Below, in pieces: positions 1 to 7,779 of a stretch of 13,642 bases of DNA (the stretch's first letter is position 1; every line of letters starts with the position of its first letter). Source of the DNA: Pavlovales sp. CCMP2436. Taxonomy: Eukaryota; Haptophyta; Pavlovophyceae; Pavlovales. The notes under the pieces were generated by a model. The model searched no databases, had not been told where the DNA came from, and was given only the letters and a program-made list of their open reading frames with translations. Location of the stretch: NCBI GenBank assembly GCA_026770615.1, contig MU631438.1, forward strand, positions 20,773 through 34,414. The letters run 5' to 3'. Position numbers and translations under genes: made by a program.

Positions 1-2026
1 CCGCCCGCGCAGCAACGGAATGGGCCGAGCTCACCACGCTCGCGCAGGCGTCCACACACTGCGACGAAAAGACGCGCACGCTCGCCTTCGAGTGGCTCCG
101 GGTCCTGGGCACGCGGTCCGAGCGCTATTGTGCGCGCTGGACGTGGGCGCACCTGACGCTGGACGTGCACTCCACACAGCGCGCTGAGGCGATCCACAGC
201 GCGCTCTGCGAGATCATCAGCGCCTCAGATAAGCTAGCCAAGCTCCTCGAGAAACTCTCCGAGTTCGAGAAGATCCGCTTCGTTCGCAAGTTTATTAGTG
301 CGCACCGCCGCGTTCTCACGCAGGTGAGGCTGCCCCGCCCTGCGCCTCTGACTATCGCCCACACGCAGATCCTCACTCAAAATCTCTCCTGCGCACATTT
401 TTTGTCCCTGCACGTAGGACGCCGGGGCGTGCGTCAGCATCGTGGTGCGCGACGAGCTCGCAAAGATACTTGTGCCCGAGGTGTGCGCTAGCCTTTTTCT
501 CTTTTTCTCTTTTTATATATTTTTTCCCACGGAGTCATTACTTATTGGTCAAAGTTGTTGTTTTTGCTGGATCATAATAATAGTCTATGTCATATTTGCA
601 GAAAAAAATCCTTGGTATAATTAAAAATTAAATATTTTTCAAGCCAATATCATAATCTCTACCTACTGCTCAAAATTCGTAATTCACCCGGGCTATTTAT
701 AGCAAAAAAAAAGGCATCGCATCAGTAGTAGTAGTGATATTAATAGATGCAGCAATACTAATTTAATTGTAATACTAATATTACTACTACTGCTAAATTA
801 CATTTCGCAATGTTCCCTATTGATATTATTAGTACTTTTATTGGTCATATTGATCGTTAGTAGATCCCAATATTGCCCCTAAAATATACGTATATATATA
901 TATGAACTCACACTAGTACTCATATTACATCCCATTAGGCGCTCGAGCGTGTCCGCAAGCAGGCGTCGCTCGCCCCGCTCTACAAGATCGAGCGGATCTC
1001 AGATGATGAGATGTGCCCATCTCGCAGCGCGAGTACCGCGTGACGTACATCGCCCCGCCGCAGGCTGCCCCGCGGGCGGTGGGCTCGTCTAGCGCGGAGG
1101 GGAGGAAGGCTGGCGCGGCTGTGGGCTCTGGTCCATTGCCAGGTGTGCTGGATGTGGTTGACGACGCCGTACTTCTCGCCGACCATGGGCTCAACCAGCA
1201 GTTGTGCAGCGTCACGCACGTCGCGTCGCTCCGCAAATGGTATAGACCCCCCCCCCTCCGGCACACACACGCACGCCTTCCCCCCACCTACTAACACACA
1301 CCCCCACCCCTCCCCCCTCCCCCCTCGCAGCACGTGCCAGCAGCCTAACTGCTCGGGCCTCCCATGTCACCACCAGCTGGCGATCTAGAACTACCTCTTG
1401 GCGACACACGACATGTCCGAGATCCACTCTCTCGCGTTCAATATCAAAAACACCATCATGCCCGTGTGGCTGCTAGAGTCGCACACCGTGCTCGCGGCTG
1501 CTGCAGCCGTCCGGACGCAGCAACGCAACATATTGCATGCCACCCTAGCGGGCCGCAGTCACGGGCAAGGCGCTCGCAACAACTTCACCCGCTCGGAGCT
1601 CGTGGCGTACGCGCTCGCGCAATGTCGCCCCATCGCCGAGTTGTACGCGGGCAGCGAGGAGGTCATCGACAAACTCGTCGCACACATGCTCAAGTTCAAG
1701 GACCTCGCCCCAAAAGGTACGCACGGCTCTGCTCCCAGCCTGCGCCGCGCGCTCGCGCTTGTTGTGACACTGACGCTGATTTCGCTCACCCGACGCGCCT
1801 GCATGTGCTTTGCGGTACAGGTGCGAAAAAGCGCCCCAACCCGCTAGCCGAGGCTGCCCGGGAGGTCGAGGAGGAGGATGAGGAGAAGGAGGCTGCCCGT
1901 TCGGGCCGTTCGGGGCTGCAGGACCCGCCCCCGCTAGCTGGCACCATTTTGAACCCGAAAACGAAGCCAATGGCCGGGAAGCCAAAGCAGAAGCGCAACA
2001 AGGGCGCTCACGAGAGCAGCCGCTGA
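1..2026 (+). pseudogene. MULE/FAR1-type transposase with SWIM zinc finger, 3' part, broken
   Basis: C-terminal part of a Mutator-like transposase; the DDE catalytic core lies left of the window. I read five exons: <3-323, 418-480, 939-1239, 1331-1716 and 1821-2026, all with GT-AG introns and matching phases. Exon 1 carries the family block STQRAEAIHSAL, which follows the catalytic domain in MULE/FAR1 proteins. Across the intron 1240-1330 the frame joins into a SWIM zinc finger, CTC then CHH (C-x-C ... C-x-H with GLPC before the His), near 1238-1370; SWIM domains are typical of this family and bind DNA or protein. The tail (1821-2026) is Glu- then Lys/Arg-rich and ends in TGA. Two lesions: an extra TG at about 1012-1015 shifts frame, with a clear protein on both sides, and an in-frame TAG at 1386-1388 lies just after the SWIM His. 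It is probably a decayed transposon gene; a domesticated gene with assembly errors is the alternative. Confidence 0.75.
481..938 (+). other. AT-rich intron 2 of the MULE gene
   Basis: This 458-bp interval lies between the GAG ending exon 2 (donor gtgtgc) and the acceptor attag at 934-938. It is strikingly AT-rich beside the GC-rich exons and four to five times longer than the other introns (91-104 bp). It contains an imperfect inverted repeat built on TAG/CTA triplets (arms about 723-742 and 776-794) and a TA run at about 891-903. No coding potential is seen in it. The contrast suggests that an AT-rich repeat expanded inside or inserted into an originally short intron, but no target duplication is evident. 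Confidence 0.5.
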
Positions 2027-2495
2027 TGTGATGGCCCACTGACGTGCATGGCCCGCACTTCGTCTTACGCGTCTCCGATGTGCTAACTTAGAAGTGAGGG
2101 AGCGACGAGCGGCCCGGCAACAGCGCCGGCGGCCGCGCCGGCGAAGCCTCGCGCGACAGCGACGAGCGGCGCAGCGAGAGGGGCGAGAGGGGCGACTCGG
2201 CGGCCGGCGCGCTGCGCGCCGGCACCGGCGCGGCCACCGGCGCGCTTCTGCCAAAGAGCCCGCGCCCGAGCCCGGCGAACATCGCGCTCGCGTGATCTCT
2301 GCACACAGTGCCCTGGGCCAACGATCTCCGATTAGTACGCTGTCGCGGAGACCGTCTCTGAATTAGACCGTCTCGGGCTAGTTATTTCTGAATTAGACCG
2401 TCTCGGGCTAGTTATTCCGAGACGTCTCGGAATTAGACGGTCTTGCATTACGGAAGCCGAGCTGCGAGGGGCTCATCGCGCGTTCTCCCCGCGCA
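2027..2495. other. Gene-free spacer between MULE and zinc-finger genes
   Basis: This stretch is very GC-rich from 2090 to 2290 (CGG/GCC-type runs) and then drops in GC content. Open frames on both strands here encode only Arg/Ala/Pro-rich low-complexity protein and I do not accept them. It should hold the 3' UTR and possibly the right end of the MULE, and the promoter of the downstream zinc-finger gene, but no terminal inverted repeat or TATA box can be assigned. Its only clear structure is the tandem repeat at 2357-2440. Confidence 0.4.
2357..2440. repeat. 30-bp tandem repeat with adjoining palindrome
   Basis: Two identical 30-bp units (2357-2386 and 2387-2416, beginning tctgaattagaccgtctcgg) lie head to tail. 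They are followed by a 14-bp perfect palindrome ccgagacgtctcgg (2417-2430) and a partial third unit, aattagacggtct. The block ends about 55 bp before the start codon of the zinc-finger gene. It could be part of that gene's promoter or 5' UTR, or a remnant of a transposon terminus. Confidence 0.75.
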
Positions 2496-3656
2496 ATGGG
2501 CCGCGCGCAGGGCTGCCGCGAGCCGGCGTGCCGCCGCCCGGGGTGCGCACATGACCGGCTCGCGGCTCCGGCATTCTACGCGCTCGTCGGCGGCGCGGGC
2601 GAGGGCGAGGCCGAGCCGGGCGACCCATCCTCGCCGAGCGGCCAGCTCGAGCGCGGCGAGGCCGACTCCGAGCACACGGGGAGCGGCGACGAGCGCGAGG
2701 GTCGCGCGAGCCCCGCGCAACCGCTGAGGAAGAAGCGGAGCTCGACGCCGAGCGTGAAAGGGCTTCACGCGTGCGACGAGCCCGGCTGTGGGTACTGGGT
2801 TAGCGAGGCGGGCAGCCTCACGAAGCATAAGCGCACGCACAGCGGCGAGCGGCCGTACGCGTGTGACGAGCCAGGCTGCGGCTACAGAGCCAGCGAGGCA
2901 GGCAAGCTCACGACGCACAAGCGCTCGCATAGCGGCGAGCGACCGTACCCGTGCGACGAGCCCGGCTGTGGCTACAGCGCCACTCAGTCAGGCCACCTCG
3001 AGGCGCACAAGCGCACGCACAGCGGCGAGCGGCCGTACGAGTGTGACGAGCCAGGTTGCGGCTACAGGGCCAGCGAGGCGGGCAGCCTCACGAGGCACAA
3101 GCGCACGCATAGCTGCGAGCGGCTGTACGCGTGCGACGAGCCCGGCTGCAGCTATCGGGCCAGCGAGGCGGGCAGCCTCACGAAGCACAAGCGCACGCAC
3201 AGCGGCGAGCGGCCGCACGCGTGCGACGAGCCCGGCTGCAGCTATCGGGCAAGCGAGGCGGGCAGCCTCACGACGCACAAGCGCACGCATAGCGGCGAGC
3301 GACCGTACCCGTGCGACGAGCCCGGCTGTGGCTACAGCGCCACTCAGTCAGGCCACCTTGAGGCGCACAAGCGCACGCACAGCGGTGAGCGGCCGTACGC
3401 GTGCGACGAGCCCGGCTGCGGCTACAGGGCCAGCGAGGCGAGTCACCTCACGATGCACAAGCGCACGCACAGCGGCGAGCGGCCGCACGCGTGCGACGAG
3501 CCGGGCTGCGAGTACCGGGCCACTACGGCGAGCAGCCTCAAGACGCACAAGCGCAAGCACAGCGGCGAGCAGCCGCACGCGTGTGACGAGCCCGGCTGTG
3601 GCTACAGCGCCACTACAGCGGGCAACCTCGAAAGGCATAAGCGCACGCAGCATTGA
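2496..3656 (+). CDS. C2H2 zinc-finger protein with ten tandem fingers
   Basis: A 386-residue single-exon protein ending in TGA. Residues 1-88 are low-complexity, Gly/Glu/Ser-rich, with a basic patch PLRKKR near residue 76 that could be a nuclear localisation signal. From residue 93 there are ten fingers at an exact 30-residue (90-bp) period, first Cys codons at 2772, 2862 and so on to 3582, each C-x4-C-x12-H-x3-H. The last has a four-residue His spacing and ends the protein. Linkers are HSGERPY, close to the canonical TGEKP, which indicates sequence-specific DNA binding in the nucleus. Predicted contact residues (-1,2,3,6) are EGSK, EGKT, QGHA, EGSR, EGSK, EGST, QGHA, ESHM, TSST and TGNR. The finger 4 linker is altered to HSCERLY. 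Fingers 3 and 7 are nearly identical. The start is the first ATG in the frame. The target and regulatory role are unknown; no effector domain (KRAB, BTB, SET) is visible. GC content and codon use match the MULE exons. Confidence 0.9.
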   Translation: MGRAQGCREPACRRPGCAHDRLAAPAFYALVGGAGEGEAEPGDPSSPSGQLERGEADSEHTGSGDEREGRASPAQPLRKKRSSTPSVKGLHACDEPGCGYWVSEAGSLTKHKRTHSGERPYACDEPGCGYRASEAGKLTTHKRSHSGERPYPCDEPGCGYSATQSGHLEAHKRTHSGERPYECDEPGCGYRASEAGSLTRHKRTHSCERLYACDEPGCSYRASEAGSLTKHKRTHSGERPHACDEPGCSYRASEAGSLTTHKRTHSGERPYPCDEPGCGYSATQSGHLEAHKRTHSGERPYACDEPGCGYRASEASHLTMHKRTHSGERPHACDEPGCEYRATTASSLKTHKRKHSGEQPHACDEPGCGYSATTAGNLERHKRTQH

Positions 3657-3867
3657 TGATGAGCGCAGAAATTTCGTAATCCTCATCTAGGTGGGGGTTT
3701 GATTACTGCGGATCCTCTCGAGGGGGTTTGGTTATTGTTGTGCAGCAGGCGTGGAGGAGCAACCGGGCCAAGCGCAAGATGTAGTAACTACTGAGGTGGC
3801 TGACCTGTGCCGCGCTCGACTACCACGGCTAAAACGCGGTTATCAACCGGATTATACTTATTCATTA
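3657..3867. other. 3' flank of the zinc-finger gene
   Basis: Non-coding as far as I can see. It contains an imperfect 18-bp direct repeat (gtgggggtttgattactg at 3691-3708 and a 15/18 match at 3720-3737), 29 bp apart, shortly after the stop codon. No polyadenylation signal can be assigned with confidence. It ends at the TA target site of the adjacent MITE. Confidence 0.35.
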
Positions 3868-4030
3868 CAGGGATTCGCGGGCAATAAGGAACCGTCGTGT
3901 TAAGAAACTGAGCCTCTTTTGCATTGTTTGTATGTAATTTAAGCAAGTTTAAGCATTGTTTGTATGCAATTTGCTAAGAAACTCAGCCTTAGCCTCAAAA
4001 AGCGCCGTTCTTATTGCCCGCGATCCTCTG
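3868..4030 (+). mobile_element. MITE copy 1, CAGGG termini, TA target duplication
   Basis: A 163-bp non-coding element flanked by TA on both sides (3866-3867 and 4031-4032). Its terminal inverted repeats are about 24 bp and imperfect: cagggattcgcgggcaataa on the left against the complement of ttattgcccgcgatcctctg on the right. It matches the element at 12889-13019 in reverse complement over its whole length, apart from a 32-bp internal duplication here (gcattgtttgtatg... at 3921-3940 and again at 3953-3972). The TA duplication and CAG-starting termini are typical of the Tc1/mariner-pogo group, which would supply the transposase in trans; none is encoded here. Confidence 0.88.
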
Positions 4031-4043
4031 TAACGATATAGCT

Positions 4044-4469
4044 CAAATGGGTCGAAATCCGAATTCGTGGCGCGATTCCGCACTGGGGAGGGAAAAAAGT
4101 AGTGGCTGGGACGAAGAAGTAGATATTGATCACCCCTGCGCGCTAAGTGTCGATAGCTGATGTCAAATAGAGCCCTCCTCGACGGTCGGAGCCCACCTCG
4201 TATGCCTCGCAGGTGCCTCTAGGGTCGACAACATACTTCGTGTAACTAATATTTCTGATTCTTAGCGTTCGGAAGCGAAAAGAAAGTCATGGTTCCCGAA
4301 GTGGTGCCGCGGAGTTTGTTGCAGATTCGTGAATGGGGCGCCCCATTCACGAATCTGCAACAAACTCCGCGGCACTACCTACGGTTTCTGAGTTGTTCCG
4401 GAGGATTTTCACCGGAATTTTTTCGAATTTCCCCCGGATTGGCCACTAATTTGGATTTTGACCCAAATG
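4044..4469. mobile_element. Possible foldback/MITE-like element with inverted ends
   Basis: The sequence at 4044-4080 (caaatgggtcgaaatccgaa...) matches the reverse complement of 4435-4469 (...ggattttgacccaaatg). The best stretch is about 23 of 28 bases and the similarity extends imperfectly inward. The pair encloses 4304-4375, a perfect 72-bp palindrome. No reading frame inside is credible and no target duplication can be fixed, so the true ends are uncertain. The left end starts only 13 bp after the neighbouring MITE. It may be a decayed element, or two unrelated repeats. Confidence 0.4.
4304..4375. repeat. Perfect 72-bp palindrome without spacer
   Basis: Two 36-bp arms (4304-4339 and 4340-4375) are exact reverse complements meeting at ggggc|gcccc with no loop. 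A few further matches continue imperfectly outside the arms. The structure could extrude as a cruciform or be transcribed as a hairpin. The absence of any mismatch implies recent origin, ongoing gene conversion between arms, or a foldback artefact of assembly. Confidence 0.93.
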
Positions 4470-5065
4470 ATTAGAATATTCTGGACCTCGGACGTCTGCT
4501 CACCTGAGTTGAGTCACCTGCCAGTCAGTGCAGTCACCGTTGGCAGAGCATTCCGCCAGTTTCAAGCCATACCCTCAGCACTAGCAGTATACTAGGACTA
4601 ACCCGTCCCACCAAACAGTACAAGTACACCAACACGTACCCACAACAGGTCCGACTGTGCCCGGCACGCGAACGCACACTGTGCCCGGGCAGCTCGCCAC
4701 ACACGAAATATAAATACTGCTCGCGCACAACGCGCTCATCGTTCAAATGGACCGTTTATTTAAGCTGGTCAGCCCACCACATTGTCGCACCACGCAGGCC
4801 GCGACGACCAAGAATTTCAAACGCAAATTAAAGAGCCAGCAGGCCCGAAGTCTCAAAGAAATAAAATCATGAGCCAGCGAGCCCACCAGAATCCACACCC
4901 CAAAGACCTGTGCCCAAGACCCACCGAGGCTCATATGGTGTGAGATAGACTGGGCAGTCTATATTTTGAGTTTCTGTCCTCCCGGGCAAGAATCGCAATA
5001 CTGTATCTCACCTCTACCACCACCGTCCCTGCTGCCAGGACTAACGTCTGACGTCGACCAAGTCA
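4470..5065. other. Gene-free stretch with weak promoter-like and inverted-repeat signals
   Basis: I find no convincing gene. A TATA-like tataaat at about 4709-4716 lies some 35 bp upstream of an ATG at 4748 that opens a 41-codon Lys-rich frame ending in TGA at 4871-4873. This is too short and unlike anything I recognise. The 11-mer actgtgcccgg occurs twice around 4644-4690. An 8-bp inverted repeat gtgagata/tatctcac (4940-4947 and 5004-5011) brackets a smaller hairpin, atagact/agtctat. This resembles a short element with TG...CA ends but has no target duplication. Confidence 0.3.
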
Positions 5066-5499
5066 ATGAGAGAACAACACCTGTTGAACCATGATGAGCC
5101 GCTATATATATATATATATGTATATGTTACTGGTAGGGATTCAAGCTGGCGTCTGACTGTTCTAAATGTTGTACGCTATGTAATCCAGGCTATCGACGCT
5201 AAATATAGTGTTTGTGATTCGCGTAAGTGTACCGCGGGAGTAGACGCGCTGAATGTCCAGGCGACGAAGGAGATGCAGCGGAGGTCGGTCAGTGCATTGG
5301 ATGATGATAAGACGTGCTTACTTTATTTTCAGCGGTGGGGACGGTATCCGACTACATATCCGTGTGCCCGGAGTGGATCCCTGGACCCGAGTGCTTTTCA
5401 ACGCGTTGGTCCAGCGCAAGCCTTTCGGGACGGACGTTTATAATGAAGACAACGTACTACATGGCGGTGAGCGTGGAGGCGTCAAGCAGCAATATATAA
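5066..5499 (+). CDS. Possible two-exon gene fragment, unrecognised
   Basis: Weak candidate. The frame opening at 5066 runs through a (TA)n tract and continues to 5222, where a consensus donor GTAAGT begins. A good acceptor, pyrimidine-rich tttattttcag, ends at 5332. The 110-bp intron is the size of those in the MULE gene. Splicing keeps the phase (1) and joins to a frame ending in TAA at 5497-5499. The predicted tail has a Cys/Trp-containing run, VCPEWIPGPECFSTRW, and no match to a family I know. The (TA)n-encoded start is unlikely to be real, so the true 5' end is unknown. An alternative exon frame over 5333-5470 is also open. The copia element is inserted about 50 bp downstream. Confidence 0.22.
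5103..5126. repeat. TA microsatellite
   Basis: A nearly pure alternating TA tract with one G interruption (tatatatatatatatatgtatatg). It is simple sequence with no function inferred. Similar short TA tracts occur at about 891-903 and 13532-13551. Confidence 0.85.
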
Positions 5500-5546
5500 C
5501 ATATTCCAGGCACGCGTGATAAAAATTTAGCATTGAAGATTTTACG

Positions 5547-5551
5547 TATAA
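5547..5551. repeat. Target-site duplication of the copia element, left
   Basis: TATAA immediately precedes the left LTR and is repeated exactly at 13289-13293 after the right LTR. A 5-bp duplication is standard for Ty1/copia integrase and fixes both outer boundaries of the element. Confidence 0.93.
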
Positions 5552-5977
5552 TGATAGGATTATCTCTCCTCGGCTAGGAGAAGTCACAACGGGCCAGTTA
5601 CGGTTGTCCGTTGGACACACTAGTCCAAGCGTGGACCTCGTGCGTCAACCTTACTCAGGATCTCTAGATCACAATGGAGCGTCTTAACAAGAGACAATTA
5701 TCTTAAACGTAACCGGAGTTTAAGGACCGCTTTGGCCTAAAACTCCAGTATTGCCGGAGCACACTATTCTTGGACTCTTCGAGTCCTCTTTGACCGTTGG
5801 ATTAAGGGCATTCCCTAATCTCGCCGACGTATGCCGCCGACCGGTAGTGTATCGTCGCAATGGGGGAAAGGATAACTATCCAAACAACCCCTGTGAGTGC
5901 CAACGGGCACTCATCAGTGGATGCCCTCGAGCACTTATACATCCGTCCACGCATTTGTACGCGTACGAATGCTAACA
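5552..5977 (-). repeat. 3' LTR of the copia element
   Basis: A 426-bp LTR. Read in element orientation it begins TGTTAGCATTC and ends CCTATCA, the TG...CA ends expected of LTRs. In the U3-like part it has GTATAAG about 40 bp from its start; the other LTR has GTATGGG there. It contains at least five compact inverted repeats: 5566-5580, 5611-5628 (ttggac/gtccaa), 5715-5746 (ggagttt.../...aaactcc), 5772-5786 (ggactc/gagtcc) and 5895-5912 (gagtgcc/ggcactc). The TA at 5710-5711 is the unoccupied site corresponding to the MITE in the other LTR. Confidence 0.96.
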
Positions 5978-5984
5978 CCCCCTC
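5978..5984 (-). promoter_or_regulatory. Polypurine tract
   Basis: In element orientation GAGGGGG directly precedes the TGTTAG of the 3' LTR. A short purine run here is the expected primer for plus-strand DNA synthesis. Confidence 0.75.
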
Positions 5985-6060
5985 GCGACACACAATGTCC
6001 TTGGTCTAGACTCGCGTCATAGACCTATCGTCGTGATGTCGCTCTACCCCTGCTAGACTG

Positions 6061-7776
6061 CTAGGGAAGGGCATCGTCTTCGAACATGATGGCGTCGACG
6101 TACCGATGGAAGATCGTCGCCGTCGTCGCCTTCGTCATGATGTCTGCACGGTTTAGGTTGGTGTGGACCTTCAGGACCTTAATCATGCCCTTTTCGTGCG
6201 CCACTCGGATGCAGTGGAAACTGACGTCGATGTGCTTCGACCTCTTGTGGTGGACCGGGTTCTTGACCAGGTCAATGGTGCCCTGGTTATCCTCGGAGAC
6301 CGGTGTAGGCTCATCCTCCGACTGATGGAGGAAGGCTTCCAGCTCACGCAGATAAGCCAGCTCGCGGCAGCACTCACTGAGGGCAATGTACTCTGACTCG
6401 CAAGTCGAGAGTGCGATGACCGGCTGCAGGCTTGAGTGCCATGCGATGGGTGTACCGTTGTACATAACGATGTACCCTGTGGTGGAGCGTCGCTCCTCTT
6501 TGTCGTTTGCCCAATCAGCGTCCGCGAATGCCGAGATGCCGGAGTGCTCGCTATCCGCTTTGAAGCGGAATAGGAGGCCTAGTCGCTGGGTGCCCCTGAG
6601 GTACCTCAGCACGCGCTTGGCCGCGAGCATGTCACACACCCTGGGTGTGCTCATTCGCCTAGCTAGCGAATTCGTTGCGTGAGCCAGGTCAGGACGGCAC
6701 GTCGTCATGGCAAACATGATGGCGCCGGTGATCTCCTGGTACGTCTTGATGTCCTTGCGGTTGAGCAGCTGCTCATCCAGGACGGTAGAGTTGTCCATCT
6801 CCGCCTCCGGCGTGCGTGCCGGCTTGCAGTCGCTCATGCTGAATCTGGCGATGATGCCCCTGAGGTAGGACTCAAAGTGCATGTACATGCCCTCTGTAGT
6901 GTACTCGAACTGCGCGCCCAGGAACTCCCCGAGCTCGTCCTGCACCTTCAAGGTGTAGTGCTTAGCGAGGTCTGCTGCGAGCTCCTCGATAGCATTGGGG
7001 TTGCCCGTCAGGTTGAGCAGGAGTAGATCATCCACGAAGTTCCCCTCGATGATGACTCCTCCACACGGTGCGATCTTGATGAAGATGCACGGCGCGCCCT
7101 CACAGGGCACGAATCCACGCTCTAGCAAGTGTGCTTGGTGGTGTCGGTACCATGCGCGGCCCGATTGCTTTAGTCCCATCTGAGTTTTGATGGCCTCAGC
7201 CACGACGATGTGCCCAGGCGGGGCTCTCGTCTTCGCCTCATACCCTGCAGGTAGAGCGAATAGCGGTCGGTTTCCCTCATCGAGAGTAGATGTCAGATAA
7301 GCGTCTGAGACATCTCCCTTCCAGAAGAGCTTGACCTCCGCGTGCCTCAGGTCGCGACGGCGATTGCCGTCGACCTTAGCACCTATGGCTAGGAGTAGCT
7401 GGACTTGCTCGCTCCTGATGGCGGGTGAAATCACTTCTGTGTAGTCAATGCCTTCCTTCTGGAAGTTGCCCATCACCACCATGCGAGCTTTCCAACGGGT
7501 GACCTCACCCGTCTTGTCCGATTTGATTTCGTAGACCCACTGTGATGGTAGTACTCTTGTTCCAGCCTTCACCACCTTTTCGCTGAAGGTGTTGAGGTCT
7601 CGATGTGCAGCCAGGTTGGACTCCATCGCCTTCGTCCACTCGTCCGCTTGCGGCGATGCTTTCGCCTGTCGGTAGTGTCGAGGGATGATGACTGGCACTC
7701 CCTTATGTGTGATGCCGAAAGCCGCGTGGGCTTGGGCGATCTCGGGAGGCCTGGTCTTGCTCCTAGCAGCCCTGTC
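6061..7776 (-). pseudogene. pol: copia pol: reverse transcriptase and RNase H
   Basis: An open frame of 571 codons from just after an in-frame TAG (7777-7779) to the TAG at 6061-6063. The RT domain starts near 7590 with the RWKARMVVMGNFQ block. It carries KGDVSDAYL with the first catalytic Asp and FVDDLL with the paired Asp (7027-7032). RNase H follows with FADADWAND, STCESEYIALSE and EDNQG, supplying Asp, Glu and Asp. The end has the copia-typical KHIDVSFHCIR and ADIMTK. These domains copy element RNA into DNA and degrade the template in virus-like particles. All core residues are present and the segment has no internal stop, unlike the rest of the element. It has no start of its own and would be made as part of the polyprotein, so the upstream TAG and frameshifts disable it as written. 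Confidence 0.9.
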
Positions 7777-7779
7777 CTA

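Noticed and set aside
999..1033. Micro-intron explaining the MULE frame change
   Set aside because: The only GT...AG pair here removes 15 bases, a multiple of three, so it cannot restore the frame.
2088..2366. Arg-rich plus-strand and Ala/Pro-rich minus-strand frames
   Set aside because: Low-complexity products of GC-rich DNA, with no recognisable domain and no gene-like context.
2772..3650. CRISPR-like array
   Set aside because: The regular 90-bp repeats are zinc-finger codons in one open frame, without unique spacers.
2788..3690. Second plus-strand and minus-strand open frames through the zinc-finger array
   Set aside because: Shadow frames produced by the 90-bp repeats of GC-rich sequence; they encode Ser/Ala/Arg repeats without the C2H2 pattern.
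4289..4474. 61-codon frame crossing the 72-bp palindrome
   Set aside because: The central third is palindromic sequence and the rest shows no domain; open by chance.
4940..5011. Short TG...CA element bounded by gtgagata/tatctcac
   Set aside because: The 8-bp inverted repeat is short, no target duplication flanks it and no second copy is present.
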